Source of the DNA: Microbacterium hydrocarbonoxydans
Lineage (GTDB): Bacteria; Actinomycetota; Actinomycetes; Actinomycetales; Microbacteriaceae
NCBI RefSeq assembly: GCF_011752045.1
Contig: NZ_JAAKXW010000001.1
Coordinates: 1,550,001 to 1,614,000 of the forward strand
Reading direction: 5' to 3'
Length of the DNA stretch: 64,000 nucleotides
This document shows positions 41,693 through 49,834 of this stretch, piece after piece. The notes under the pieces are model-generated. The model saw nothing but the letters and a program-made list of their open reading frames with translations, did no database searches and was not told the DNA's origin. The position numbers and the translations under genes were made by a program. Position 1 is the stretch's first letter. Each line of letters begins with the position of its first letter.

Positions 41693-42328
41693 TCAGGCGA
41701 GCCCGTGCTCGAACGCGAAGACCACCAGCTGCACGCGATCGCGCAGCGCGAGCTTGGTGAGGATGCGGCTGATGTGCGTCTTCACGGTCGCCTCGCTGAG
41801 GTATTCGCGCGCCGCGATCTCCGAGTTCGACAGCCCCCGGGCGGCGAGGGCGAAGATCTCCCGCTCGCGGTCGGTCAGGTCGCCGTACTGCGCGGGCACC
41901 GGCTTGGGCGCCTCGGCGAAGTGCTCGAAGAGGTCGCGCGTCGCGGAGGCCGCGATGACGCTGGAGCCGGAGTGCACGGTGCGGATCGCGGCGAGGAGGA
42001 ACTCCGGGTCGGCGTCCTTCAGCAGGAAGCCGCTCGCCCCCTGACGGATCGCGCGCGCCGCCGCCTCGTCGAGGTCGAATGTCGTCAGCATGACGATCCG
42101 CGGAGGGTCGGGCTGAGACAGGATCTCGGCGGTGGCGGTGAGGCCGTCCATCACCGGCATCCGGATGTCCATCAGCACGACGTCGGGTCGCGTGGTGCGG
42201 ACCAGGTCGATCGCCTCACGGCCGTCGCCCGCCTCGCCGACCACATCGAGGTCGGGCTGCGAGGCGACGAGCATCCGGATGCCGGCGCGGAACAGCGCCT
42301 GGTCATCGACGAGTACGACCCTGATCAT
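41693..42328 (-). CDS. NarL/LuxR-family response regulator
   Basis: A 211-aa two-component regulator. The receiver domain has acidic pocket D8/D9, phospho-acceptor D54 (VLMDIRMP), T82 region (MLTTF) and the conserved Lys in FLLKDAD. The C-terminal LuxR HTH reads LTDREREIFALAARGLSNSE. AGGAG lies 6 nt before ATG 42328. It follows the histidine kinase gene by 55 bp, forming a NarL-type pair. The regulated target is not apparent; the nearby FtsX-type exporter is a candidate since such pairs often control ABC exporters. Confidence 0.95.
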   Translation of the reverse strand: MIRVVLVDDQALFRAGIRMLVASQPDLDVVGEAGDGREAIDLVRTTRPDVVLMDIRMPVMDGLTATAEILSQPDPPRIVMLTTFDLDEAAARAIRQGASGFLLKDADPEFLLAAIRTVHSGSSVIAASATRDLFEHFAEAPKPVPAQYGDLTDREREIFALAARGLSNSEIAAREYLSEATVKTHISRILTKLALRDRVQLVVFAFEHGLA

Positions 42329-42383
42329 TCACTTCTCCTGAATCTGCGCGCGCGAGCCACCGACCCTCCGGCCCGTGCGGGGC

Positions 42384-43568
42384 TCAATCGCGGTCCGATG
42401 CTCCGATGGGGAGCGAGGCGCGGACGACGAACTGCTCGCCCTGGCGCTCCGCCGAAAGGCTACCGCCCACGAGCTGCGCGCGTTCGCGCATTCCGATCAG
42501 ACCGTGTCCGCCGGGGGTCTGGGCCTGCCCGGAGCCGGCAATGTTACGCACCTGGATGTCGACGCGGTCGTCCAGCCAGGCCAGGTGCACGTCCACTGCA
42601 CCGTCGCCGTGGCGGAGGGCGTTGGTCAGCGCCTCCTGCAGGATGCGGTACACGGCGAGCTGGATCGCCCCCGGTGGCTCCCCCGGCGGCATCGGGTCGA
42701 CCGTGATGCGCGGCTCGATGCCCGCCTTCCGCACCTGTGCGAACAGGGTCTCCAGGTCGGCGAGCGTCGGCTGCGGTCCGTCGCCCTGCCGGTGGCGCAG
42801 CTGCGTGAGCAGCAGCCGCACGTCGGACAGCGCGCCGCGGGCGGTCTGCGCGATGGTGCCGAGCGCCTCTGTGGCGAGCTCGGGCTTCGCGGCCGCCGCG
42901 TAGCGGGCGCCGTCGGCCTGCGCGATGACGACGGCGAGCGAATGCGCGACGATGTCGTGCATGTCGCGGGCGATCCGCACCCGCTCCTGCTCCTCCGCCG
43001 CCTGCAGCTCCGCCTGCACCTGGGCCGCCCTCGTGCGGCGCGACCGCAGCACGACCCGCCAGAGCAGCCCGCTCACCCAGGCGAAGCCGAGCGAGAGGAT
43101 CGAGACCGCCAGCAGCAGGGTGCCTGCGGTCAGCTGCTCCCACCCCGTCCCCGAGCCGAAGGCGACCCCGCTCACGAGCACCATGTACGCGGCGGCGACG
43201 ACGCCGCCGAGCAGCGTCGAGCCGAACCCCCACCAGAGCACTGTGCGCGTACCCCACGCGGAGGTCGCGTACAGCACGAGCAGGATCGCGAAGTCGATCG
43301 GCAGCGGCCCGAACCCGGCCAGCATCTGCAGCACCGCGCCCACCCAGGCGGCCGCCAAGGCGAGCCCCGGCGCCAGCCTGCCGATCGCCACGCCGCCGAA
43401 CATCACGATGCCGGCCACGACGACCGCCGCGACCGAGACGCCGGAGATCTCCGGTCCCCCCACGCCGGGGCCGTAGAAGACGACCGACATGGGCGTCAGG
43501 ATGACGAAGAGCAGCGCTGCGCCCAGGATGTCGAGGGCGAGCGCCGTGCGGGACAGCGGCCGGATCAC
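42384..43568 (-). CDS. Two-component sensor histidine kinase (HisKA_3 type)
   Basis: A 394-aa membrane kinase. Five to six helices occupy residues about 10-180, with little extracytoplasmic sequence, so it probably senses membrane-associated signals. The phospho-acceptor box is RIARDMHDIVAHSLAVVIAQ, the N-box LQEALTNALRHG, and the G-box GGHGLIGMRERAQLVGGSL. GTG 43568 is preceded at 6 nt by TAGCGT (complement of 43575-43580), so the transcript is probably leaderless. Partner: response regulator 41693-42328. Confidence 0.94.
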   Translation of the reverse strand: MIRPLSRTALALDILGAALLFVILTPMSVVFYGPGVGGPEISGVSVAAVVVAGIVMFGGVAIGRLAPGLALAAAWVGAVLQMLAGFGPLPIDFAILLVLYATSAWGTRTVLWWGFGSTLLGGVVAAAYMVLVSGVAFGSGTGWEQLTAGTLLLAVSILSLGFAWVSGLLWRVVLRSRRTRAAQVQAELQAAEEQERVRIARDMHDIVAHSLAVVIAQADGARYAAAAKPELATEALGTIAQTARGALSDVRLLLTQLRHRQGDGPQPTLADLETLFAQVRKAGIEPRITVDPMPPGEPPGAIQLAVYRILQEALTNALRHGDGAVDVHLAWLDDRVDIQVRNIAGSGQAQTPGGHGLIGMRERAQLVGGSLSAERQGEQFVVRASLPIGASDRD

Positions 43569-43629
43569 TCCCCCACGCTACGCGAGCGGCCGCGCGGAGA
43601 GCATCCGTCTGGAGATGTATCCGCGCGGA

Positions 43630-44421
43630 TCAGGCGCGGGCGAGGATCTCCCCGTGCGGCACGAGGTACCAGCCGTCCCCGTCGTCGGCCCAGCGCTTCC
43701 ACGCGTCGCTGATCGCCCGCAGATCGGCGGCGCTCGCCATGCCGCTGTCGGTGAGCTGGCGGGCGAGGGCGGATTCCAGGATGCGGTCGGCCCACATGCC
43801 TCCCCACCATGCGCGCTGCTCCGGCGTCGAGTAGCACCAGGTGGATGCCGTCGCCGTGATGTCCTCGAAGCCGGCGGCGCGCGCCCAGGCGAGCAGCCGC
43901 CGTCCGGCATCCGGCTCGCCGCCGTTGGCGCGTGCCGCCCGCCGGTACAGGTCGAGCCAGCGGTCGAGCTCCGGCAGGAGCGGGAACCAGAGGAAGCCGG
44001 CGTAGTCGGCGTCGCGCGCGGCGACGATGCCGCCGGGCGCGGCGACTCGGCGCATCTCGCGGAGCGCCTGCACCGGATCGCCGACATGCTGCAGCACCTG
44101 GTGCGCGTGCACGACGTCGAAGCTGTCATCGGGGAAGCTCAGCGTATGCACGTCCTCGACGGAGAAGTCGAGGTTCGTCAGGCCGCGGGATGTCGTGAGG
44201 TCGCGGGAGAGGGACAGGGCGGCGTCGTCGATCTCCGTGGCGGTGACGTGAGCGACCACTCCGGCGAAGTCCGCCGTGATCGTGCCGGGACCCGCCCCGA
44301 CGTCGAGCAGCCGCGTCTCGGAGGTCAGATGCGGCCGCAGGTATGCGGCCGAGTTCGCGATGTCCCGGGTGTTGTGCGATCGGAGGACGGACTCGTGGTG
44401 TCCGTGCGTGTAGGAGGCCAT
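43630..44421 (-). CDS. Class I SAM-dependent methyltransferase
   Basis: A 263-aa methyltransferase with motif I LLDVGAGPGTITADF, motif II acidic residue in VTATEIDDAALS and motif IV FDVVHAHQVLQHVGDP, resembling UbiE/MenG-like enzymes. It lies just downstream of menE and menB on the same strand, with 47 bp separating it from MenE, so a role in menaquinone methylation is conceivable. The sequence lacks the typical MenG opening, however, and I leave the substrate open. Confidence 0.85.
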   Translation of the reverse strand: MASYTHGHHESVLRSHNTRDIANSAAYLRPHLTSETRLLDVGAGPGTITADFAGVVAHVTATEIDDAALSLSRDLTTSRGLTNLDFSVEDVHTLSFPDDSFDVVHAHQVLQHVGDPVQALREMRRVAAPGGIVAARDADYAGFLWFPLLPELDRWLDLYRRAARANGGEPDAGRRLLAWARAAGFEDITATASTWCYSTPEQRAWWGGMWADRILESALARQLTDSGMASAADLRAISDAWKRWADDGDGWYLVPHGEILARA

Positions 44422-44468
44422 GGTTCAGTCTGGCAGTCGGTCCGGTGGCGGCCGCGCACGGGCGACGC

Positions 44469-45611
44469 TCAGCGCAGGTCTGCCACCGCCCGGCGGATCG
44501 CCTCCCGATCGGGCTTGCCGGATGCCAGCACGTCCAGCTCGTCCACGACCACGAGCCGCGCGGGGCGGGCGTGCTTGCCGAGCTCAGCCGCGACGATCTC
44601 GCGCGCGTGCTCGAGCTGCTCGGACTCGCTGCGCCGCAGCGACTCCCCGCGTGTCACGACGATCACCGAGGCCTCCCCCCAGCGCTCGTCGTCGACGCCG
44701 ACGACGACCGCCTCGTGCAGGCCGGGCACGCGGCGCACCAAGCGCTCCACCCGGTCGAGGGAGATGTTGATGCCCCCGGAGACGATGACGTTGTCGGCAC
44801 GGCCGTGCACCCGAACGACGCCGTTCTCGATGAGACCGAGGTCGCCGGTGCGGTACCAGCGGATGCCGTGCTCGTCGCGGGAGAACGTGCGCGCGGTGAG
44901 CTCGCCGTCGCCGAGGTATCCGTCTGCGAGCATGGGACCGGCGATGCGCAGCTCGCCGTCGACGACGCGGACGCCGACCGTGTCGAGCGGCACGCCGTCG
45001 TAGACGCACCCGCCGCTGGTCTCTGTGGAGCCGTAGGTCCGCACCAGCCGCACGCCGAGGTCGGCCGCCCGGTCCCGCAGCGGCTCGGGGAGCGCCTGCC
45101 CGCCGACGAGGATGGCACGGTACGCCTGCAGCGCGGCGCGCGCGGCCGCATCGCCGGAGGCGTCGAGCAGCGTCGCGAGCTGCGCAGGCACGAGCGAGGT
45201 GAACAGCGGGTCCCCTCCGGTGCGGACCATCGACAGCGTCGCCTCGGCGAACGACTCCGGGGAGAACCGGCCGTCCAGCACCGCGGGATGGGTGCCGGCG
45301 ACCACCGAGCGCACGATCACCTGGAGTCCCGCGACATAGCTCGCGGGAAGGGCGAGCAGCCACCGGCCGCTGCCGATCCGGGCGGCCGTCGCCTCCGCGC
45401 TCGCGCGCAGCGCCTCGCCGCTCAGCACCACCTGCTTGGGGACGCCGCTCGAGCCGGACGTCGCGATCACGGCGGCGGTGCCTTCCGGCACGTGCTCCGG
45501 GGCACCGGCGAGCATCCCGAATCCGAGCGCCGGGCCGCCGTCGAGGGCGCGGACCAGGGCCTCGCGCAGCGCAGCGGCGTCCTCGGCATCCGTCGGGATC
45601 AGCGCCACCAT
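44469..45611 (-). CDS. menE: O-succinylbenzoate-CoA ligase
   Basis: A 380-aa adenylate-forming enzyme. Motifs are the P-loop IATSGSSGVPKQVVLSG, A5 RTYGSTETSGG, A7 YRTGDLG, and A10-like SGKPDREAIRR with the catalytic Lys. It is shorter than typical acyl-CoA ligases, as is usual for actinobacterial MenE. The start ATG follows GGAG at 6 nt and lies 13 bp after menB. MenE activates o-succinylbenzoate for MenB in menaquinone synthesis; menC is about 11 kb away at 56588. Confidence 0.92.
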   Translation of the reverse strand: MVALIPTDAEDAAALREALVRALDGGPALGFGMLAGAPEHVPEGTAAVIATSGSSGVPKQVVLSGEALRASAEATAARIGSGRWLLALPASYVAGLQVIVRSVVAGTHPAVLDGRFSPESFAEATLSMVRTGGDPLFTSLVPAQLATLLDASGDAAARAALQAYRAILVGGQALPEPLRDRAADLGVRLVRTYGSTETSGGCVYDGVPLDTVGVRVVDGELRIAGPMLADGYLGDGELTARTFSRDEHGIRWYRTGDLGLIENGVVRVHGRADNVIVSGGINISLDRVERLVRRVPGLHEAVVVGVDDERWGEASVIVVTRGESLRRSESEQLEHAREIVAAELGKHARPARLVVVDELDVLASGKPDREAIRRAVADLR

Positions 45612-45624
45612 GGCAGGCTCCGGG

Positions 45625-46536
45625 TCAGTAGTGGTAGGGGAAGGAAGACCAGTCGGGCGCGCGCTTCTCGAGGAAGGAGTCGCGCCCCTCGACCGCCTCG
45701 TCGGTGCCGTAGGCGAGGCGGGTGGCCTCGCCGGCGAACACCTGCTGGCCGACGAGTCCGTCGTCGACGGCGTTGAACGCGAACTTGAGCATCCTGATCG
45801 CGGTCGGCGACTTGGTGAGCACGGTGCGGGCCATCTTCAGTGCCTCGCGCTCGAGCTCGGCGTGCGGCACCACACGGTTCACCGCGCCCATCTCGTAGGC
45901 GCGCTGCGCGGAGTACTCCTCGGCGAGGAAGAACACCTCGCGGGCGATCTTCTGGCCGGTCTGCCGGGCCATGTACGCGGAGCCGTATCCGGCGTCGAAG
46001 CTGCCGACATCGGCATCCGTCTGCTTGAAGCGGGCCTCCTCGGCGGAGGCGATGGTGAGGTCGCAGACGACGTGCAGGGAGTGGCCTCCTCCGGCCGCCC
46101 AGCCGGGGACGACCGCGATCACGACCTTGGGCATGAAGCGGATCAGCCGCTGCACCTCGAGGATGTGCAGGCGACCGGCACGCGCCGGATCCGCCACGGA
46201 GTCGACGGCGTCGGAGTACTTGTAGCCGTCACGTCCGCGGATGCGCTGATCGCCGCCGGAGCAGAACGCCCAGCCGCCGTCCTTCGGGCTCGGTCCGTTG
46301 CCGGTGAGCAGCACGGCGCCGATGCGCGGGTCCTGCCGGGCCATGTCGAGGGCGCGGTACAGCTCGTCGACCGTGTGCGGCCGGAAGGCGTTGCGCACCT
46401 CCGGACGATCGAACGCGATGCGCGCGACGCCCCCGTCGACCGAGACGTGCGACGTGATGTCGGTGTAGTCCTCCGCGCCGGGCGCGAGCACCCATTCGGC
46501 GGGGTCGAACAGGTCTGAGACGAATGCGCTGGCCAC
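45625..46536 (-). CDS. menB: 1,4-dihydroxy-2-naphthoyl-CoA synthase
   Basis: A 303-aa crotonase-fold enzyme. The oxyanion-hole and active-site stretches FCSGGDQRIRGRDGYKYSD, VVPGWAAGGGHSLHVVCDLT, DADVGSFDAGYGSAYMARQ and the C-terminal FLEKRAPDWSSFPYHY are diagnostic for MenB. GTG 46536 is preceded at 7 nt by TAGGCT (complement of 46544-46549), implying a leaderless start. It closes the naphthoate ring from OSB-CoA made by MenE downstream. Confidence 0.97.
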   Translation of the reverse strand: MASAFVSDLFDPAEWVLAPGAEDYTDITSHVSVDGGVARIAFDRPEVRNAFRPHTVDELYRALDMARQDPRIGAVLLTGNGPSPKDGGWAFCSGGDQRIRGRDGYKYSDAVDSVADPARAGRLHILEVQRLIRFMPKVVIAVVPGWAAGGGHSLHVVCDLTIASAEEARFKQTDADVGSFDAGYGSAYMARQTGQKIAREVFFLAEEYSAQRAYEMGAVNRVVPHAELEREALKMARTVLTKSPTAIRMLKFAFNAVDDGLVGQQVFAGEATRLAYGTDEAVEGRDSFLEKRAPDWSSFPYHY

Positions 46537-46570
46537 GGCATCCAGCCTATTCCCGCGCCGGGTTCCGGTG

Positions 46571-46621
46571 CGTCCGACATGAGGGCGATGCCGCGCGGAG
46601 CTGCGCCCTCATGCGCGGACG
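46571..46621 (-). terminator. Interrupted hairpin after the PadR/membrane-protein operon
   Basis: CGTCCG-n2-ATGAGGGCG pairs with CGCCCTCAT-n3-CGGACG around a 16-nt loop, 3 bp beyond the stop of the membrane protein gene and upstream of menB. No T-tract is seen. Confidence 0.5.
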
Positions 46622-46624
46622 CCT

Positions 46625-47617
46625 TCAGGCGCGACGGGCGCGCACGGCCTTGCGCCAGCCGTCGATGACGTCCCAGGCGACGCCTGCCGCGACACCGAAG
46701 CCGAGGAGGACGGCGAGGATGCGGAGGATGCCTCCCTCGCCCGCGGCCTCGGCGTCGCCGGCCGCGAAGCCCTCCCCGCCGGCCGCCGTCACGTGAGCGA
46801 GGAACTCCGGGTTGACGAGCTCGCCGCGCACCAGCGGCACGATCACCCAGGCGAGGAACGCCAGGGCGAGGACGGTGTTCACGACGGCCGCGCCTGTGCT
46901 CCAGCCTCCCCTGCGGAAGACGAACACGGCGAAGACCGCCTCGGCGACGAGGAGCGCGAACAGCAGCCCGATCCACCACGGCCACAGCTGCGGGTCGAGG
47001 ATCGACAGGCCTTCGCCGTCGGCGACGACGAAGCCGCGGAGACGGTCCCACAGCAGCGCCGCGGCGGAGATGCCGAGGAACACGAGGGAGGCGATCAGCT
47101 CGCTGCGCCCCGCGCCGTCCTCCTGCGCCTCGGGCAGCTGATCGACATCCCATCTCACGCCGGTGTCGGCGCCGGTGCGCTCCAGCACGACGAACACCAG
47201 CGTGGTCCAGAAGCACACGTGCACCGCGACAGTGAGCCCGACGGACACCGCCTGGCCGATGGTCTCCCCGACGGCCGCCCCGGAGAGCAGAAGCCCGAGC
47301 ACGAGGGCGCCGACGACGCTCACCGGCACGATCCACAGCAGCAGCTTCAGCAGCCGCCACCAGGTGAGGTAGTACTTCGGCCCCAGCAGGTGCAGCGGCC
47401 GGTCAGCATAGCTCGCGGCGAGGACGCCGGGATCACCGAGCTCGGTGAGCACGGCGCGCTCGGCATCCGCCCCCGACTCGCCCTGTTCGAGCCGGGCTTC
47501 GATCGCATCGGCGATGGAGGCCTCGAGCTCCGCACGGACGTCGTCCTGCATCTCGGGCTTCAGGCTGCGGATGGTCGCGCCGATGTAACGCTCGGTGAGG
47601 GTGGCCGTTGCGGTCAT
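46625..47617 (-). CDS. Permease-prefix-domain membrane protein
   Basis: A 330-aa membrane protein. The cytoplasmic N-terminal domain (LTERYIGATIRSLKPEMQDD... ELGDPGVLAASYADRPLHLLG) is the permease prefix/DUF1700-like module found next to PadR regulators. About seven helices follow: WWRLLKLLLWIVPVSVVGAL is the first, and the last is near residue 305. ATG 47617 has GAGGAG 7 nt upstream, inside the PadR 3' end; the genes are separated by one base, so translation is coupled. Function unknown; such pairs are thought to respond to envelope stress. Confidence 0.85.
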   Translation of the reverse strand: MTATATLTERYIGATIRSLKPEMQDDVRAELEASIADAIEARLEQGESGADAERAVLTELGDPGVLAASYADRPLHLLGPKYYLTWWRLLKLLLWIVPVSVVGALVLGLLLSGAAVGETIGQAVSVGLTVAVHVCFWTTLVFVVLERTGADTGVRWDVDQLPEAQEDGAGRSELIASLVFLGISAAALLWDRLRGFVVADGEGLSILDPQLWPWWIGLLFALLVAEAVFAVFVFRRGGWSTGAAVVNTVLALAFLAWVIVPLVRGELVNPEFLAHVTAAGGEGFAAGDAEAAGEGGILRILAVLLGFGVAAGVAWDVIDGWRKAVRARRA

Positions 47618-47618
47618 G

Positions 47619-47951
47619 TCAGTTCTCCTCTGCGGTGAGAGAGGCGATGGCGATGGTCAGCGCGCGCCATTCGTCGGTGAGGGTGCCGGCGAGGCGGATG
47701 CCGTCGTCGGAGGTGCGGTAGAACTTGCGGGGACGGGCCTCGTCGGTGTTCCACTCGCTGGTGAGGTACCCCTGCTTCTCGAGCCGCCGCAGCAGCGGGT
47801 ACAGCGTGTTCGCGTCGGTGGCGAAGCCGCGGCTCTCGAGCTGCTCGAGCAGTCCGTAGCCGTAGCCCGCTGTGCGCAGCAGCTGCAGGCAGGCCAGCAC
47901 CGCGGTGCCGCGCCGCAGCTCCTGCAGGTGCGTGTCGAGCGTCTCGTTCAT
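47619..47951 (-). CDS. PadR-family transcriptional regulator
   Basis: A 110-aa winged-helix regulator: LRRGTAVLACLQLLRTAGYG, NTLYPLLRRLEKQGYLTSEW and RKFYRTSDDGIRLAG match PadR proteins. ATG 47951 is preferred over GTG 47975 because a strong promoter (TTGACA-18-TAATGT) ends 7 nt before it, so the mRNA is leaderless and the GTG lies within the promoter. The palindrome GTGTGT-C-ACACAC in the promoter spacer is probably its own operator. It is followed by its membrane partner. Confidence 0.92.
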   Translation of the reverse strand: MNETLDTHLQELRRGTAVLACLQLLRTAGYGYGLLEQLESRGFATDANTLYPLLRRLEKQGYLTSEWNTDEARPRKFYRTSDDGIRLAGTLTDEWRALTIAIASLTAEEN

Positions 47952-47958
47952 GTCGATC

Positions 47959-47988
47959 ACATTACTGTGTGTCACACACCATTGTCAA
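47959..47988 (-). promoter_or_regulatory. PadR promoter with embedded palindromic operator
   Basis: TTGACA (complement of 47983-47988), an 18-bp spacer and TAATGT (47959-47964) form the best sigma-A promoter in the window. The spacer holds the odd palindrome GTGTGT-C-ACACAC (47967-47979), well placed for autorepression. Confidence 0.75.
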
Positions 47989-48015
47989 TCGCGCAGACAT
48001 GTGTGTCCGAGTAAT

Positions 48016-48081
48016 CCGCTCCCGTCGCTCGAACTGTCGACTCACCGGCCCCCGACTCGACAGCTCGAGCGACGGGAGCGG
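48016..48081. repeat. Palindromic repeat (family E) between padR and GNAT genes
   Basis: Two 25-bp arms (48016-48040 and 48057-48081; left arm begins CCGCTCCCGTCGCTCGA) pair with one mismatch around a 16-nt loop. It lies in the divergent intergenic region upstream of both promoters. No coding sense. Confidence 0.75.
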
Positions 48082-48115
48082 GGGGATGGCCGATCGCGGG
48101 CGCTAGCGTGAAACC

Positions 48116-49135
48116 ATGACGCTCGAGATCAGCCGCATCGACCCGTTCGACGACGACGCGGTCGACGCGTGGTGGGACGCCTATGCGGAGGCCGAGCGCG
48201 CGGACCGCGGGCGGGATGCCGTGATCTGGAGCCGTGAGGAGACCCGCAAGGAGCTCCAGCAGGACTCGTCGGTCTCCGAGCGACGCGCCTACCTGCTGCG
48301 GGACCGCGGCGCGGTGGTCGGATGCGCGAGCCTCGGGCTTCCGCTGAAGGACAACACCCATGTCGCCCACATCGGCATCGGCGTGCCGCCGCGCCATCGC
48401 CGCCGCGGCCACGGCGGCGATGCGCTCGCCTTCCTCGAGCAGGAGGCCCGTAGCGCGGGGCGCACCACGGCTCAGGGCAGCACGAGCTGGCCGTACGAGC
48501 TCGGCCCTGAGGGTGCGGGAAGCCCTGGGCGCGAGTTCGCCCGTCGGCACGGCTACGCGCTCGCGCTCGGCGACGTGCAGAACCGCCTCGCCCTCCCGGT
48601 CGACCCGGCGCTCCTCGATCGCATCGACGAGGACATCGCGTCGGCGATCGCCGGCTACGAGATCCGTAGCTGGGCAGGTCGCATCCCCGACGACGTCGTG
48701 GAGAGCTGGACGGTCCTCGATGCGACGCTGGAGACCGAGGCGCCGACCGGGGACCTCGACATCGAGCCGCAGACGCCCGATGTCCGCAGCATCCGCGAGG
48801 TCGAGGAGCTCCTCGAGAGCCAGCGACGCACGTCGTTCGGCACCATCGCCCTGGCCACCGACGGCACGGCGGCCGCATACACGCAGCTCGTCGTGTCGGC
48901 CGACGACGGCAACGCCTACCAGTGGGGCACGCTCGTGCGCGCCGCCGACCGCGGCCACCGGCTCGGCATCGCGGTGAAAGTGGCGAACCTGCGGATACTG
49001 CAGCACGAGGCCCCGCAGACGCCCGCGGTCTACACGTACAACGCCGAGTCGAACGCCCACATGCTCGCCGTCAACGCGCTGCTCGGCTTCCGCCCGGTCG
49101 AGCGGATGGGCGAGCTGCAGAAGCGCCTGCGCTGA
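48116..49135 (+). CDS. GNAT-family N-acetyltransferase, tandem domains
   Basis: A 339-aa protein with two GNAT-like halves. The first carries a recognisable acetyl-CoA loop, [20 protein letters not shown]. The second (about 180-339) has GTLVRAADRGHRLGIAVKVA followed by YTYNAESNAHMLAVNALLGF, the usual motif-B ending. Similar double-GNAT proteins are common in actinobacteria and of unknown substrate. TAGCGT (48104-48109) is 6 nt before the ATG, so the start is probably leaderless. Confidence 0.88.
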   Translation: MTLEISRIDPFDDDAVDAWWDAYAEAERADRGRDAVIWSREETRKELQQDSSVSERRAYLLRDRGAVVGCASLGLPLKDNTHVAHIGIGVPPRHRRRGHGGDALAFLEQEARSAGRTTAQGSTSWPYELGPEGAGSPGREFARRHGYALALGDVQNRLALPVDPALLDRIDEDIASAIAGYEIRSWAGRIPDDVVESWTVLDATLETEAPTGDLDIEPQTPDVRSIREVEELLESQRRTSFGTIALATDGTAAAYTQLVVSADDGNAYQWGTLVRAADRGHRLGIAVKVANLRILQHEAPQTPAVYTYNAESNAHMLAVNALLGFRPVERMGELQKRLR

Positions 49136-49143
49136 CGCACCTG

Positions 49144-49231
49144 TCGCCGAGACCCCGCCCTGCCGCCGAGACCCCCGGCTGCAGACGACGGCAGCACGGG
49201 GTGTCGGCGAGAGCACGGGGTCTCGGCGAGC
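49144..49231. repeat. Family B repeat downstream of the GNAT gene
   Basis: CCGAGACCCC motifs at the left and their complements (ACGGGGTGTCGGCGAG, ACGGGGTCTCGGCGAG) at the right form a compound inverted repeat with an inner CCGGCTGCAGACGACGG region. A related unit forms the 3' end of the MMPL gene (63350-63431). Confidence 0.7.
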
Positions 49232-49285
49232 GGAATGTGACGACACAGGGCGAGGCCCCGGCATCCGATTCCGTAATGTGTAACG

Positions 49286-49834
49286 GTGACCCTGAAGACC
49301 CGCAATCTCGCCCTGATTCTCGCCGCCGCGGCCGCGCTCTCGCTGTCGCTCGCCGCCTGCTCCCCCGCCGCGGAGCCGACCTCCTCTCCCGCACCGGAGA
49401 CCTCTGAGGCCTCCGACGGCTCCTGTGCCGGCGTGACCGTGATCGTCGACACGGGGAACCTCGAGGTGGAGGACGACCCGTCGCTGGAGACCTGCGTGGA
49501 GACCGACGAGCCGATCAGCGGGCCGGACGCCCTCGCCGAGGCCGAGCTGACGACGGTCGGCACCGTCACCTACCCCGACGACGTCGTCTGCCGCGTGAAC
49601 GGCGTCCCCTCCGAGGAGACGGAGCTGCCGGGAGCGGACGGCGCCGCGTACCACGAGACCTGCGCCGACATGCCCTCGGCGAACGCGTACTGGTCGCTGT
49701 GGGTCAAGCCCGCCGAGGGCGAGTGGGACTACGCCCAGACCGGCCTCTCCGGCCTGGAGCTCAACCCCGGCGACAGCGTCGAGCTGCTGTTCACCCTCAA
49801 CGGCGAGCCGGCCGCGCCCGCGCCGACCTCGTGA
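49286..49834 (+). CDS. Lipoprotein with transcobalamin-like (DUF4430-type) C-terminal domain
   Basis: A 182-aa lipoprotein. The signal ends SLSLAAC (Cys25). After a Ser/Pro/Glu linker, the C-terminal domain contains AYWSLWVKPAEGEWDYAQTG and LNPGDSVELLFTLNG, matching the pattern of DUF4430/transcobalamin-like domains. Four Cys in the mature part may form two disulfides. GTG 49286 lies 6 nt after TAATGT (leaderless), and the stop overlaps the ECF transporter start (GTGA). It is probably the ligand-capturing lipoprotein of that transporter; cobalamin or a cobinamide is the natural guess, not proven. Confidence 0.82.
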   Translation: MTLKTRNLALILAAAAALSLSLAACSPAAEPTSSPAPETSEASDGSCAGVTVIVDTGNLEVEDDPSLETCVETDEPISGPDALAEAELTTVGTVTYPDDVVCRVNGVPSEETELPGADGAAYHETCADMPSANAYWSLWVKPAEGEWDYAQTGLSGLELNPGDSVELLFTLNGEPAAPAPTS

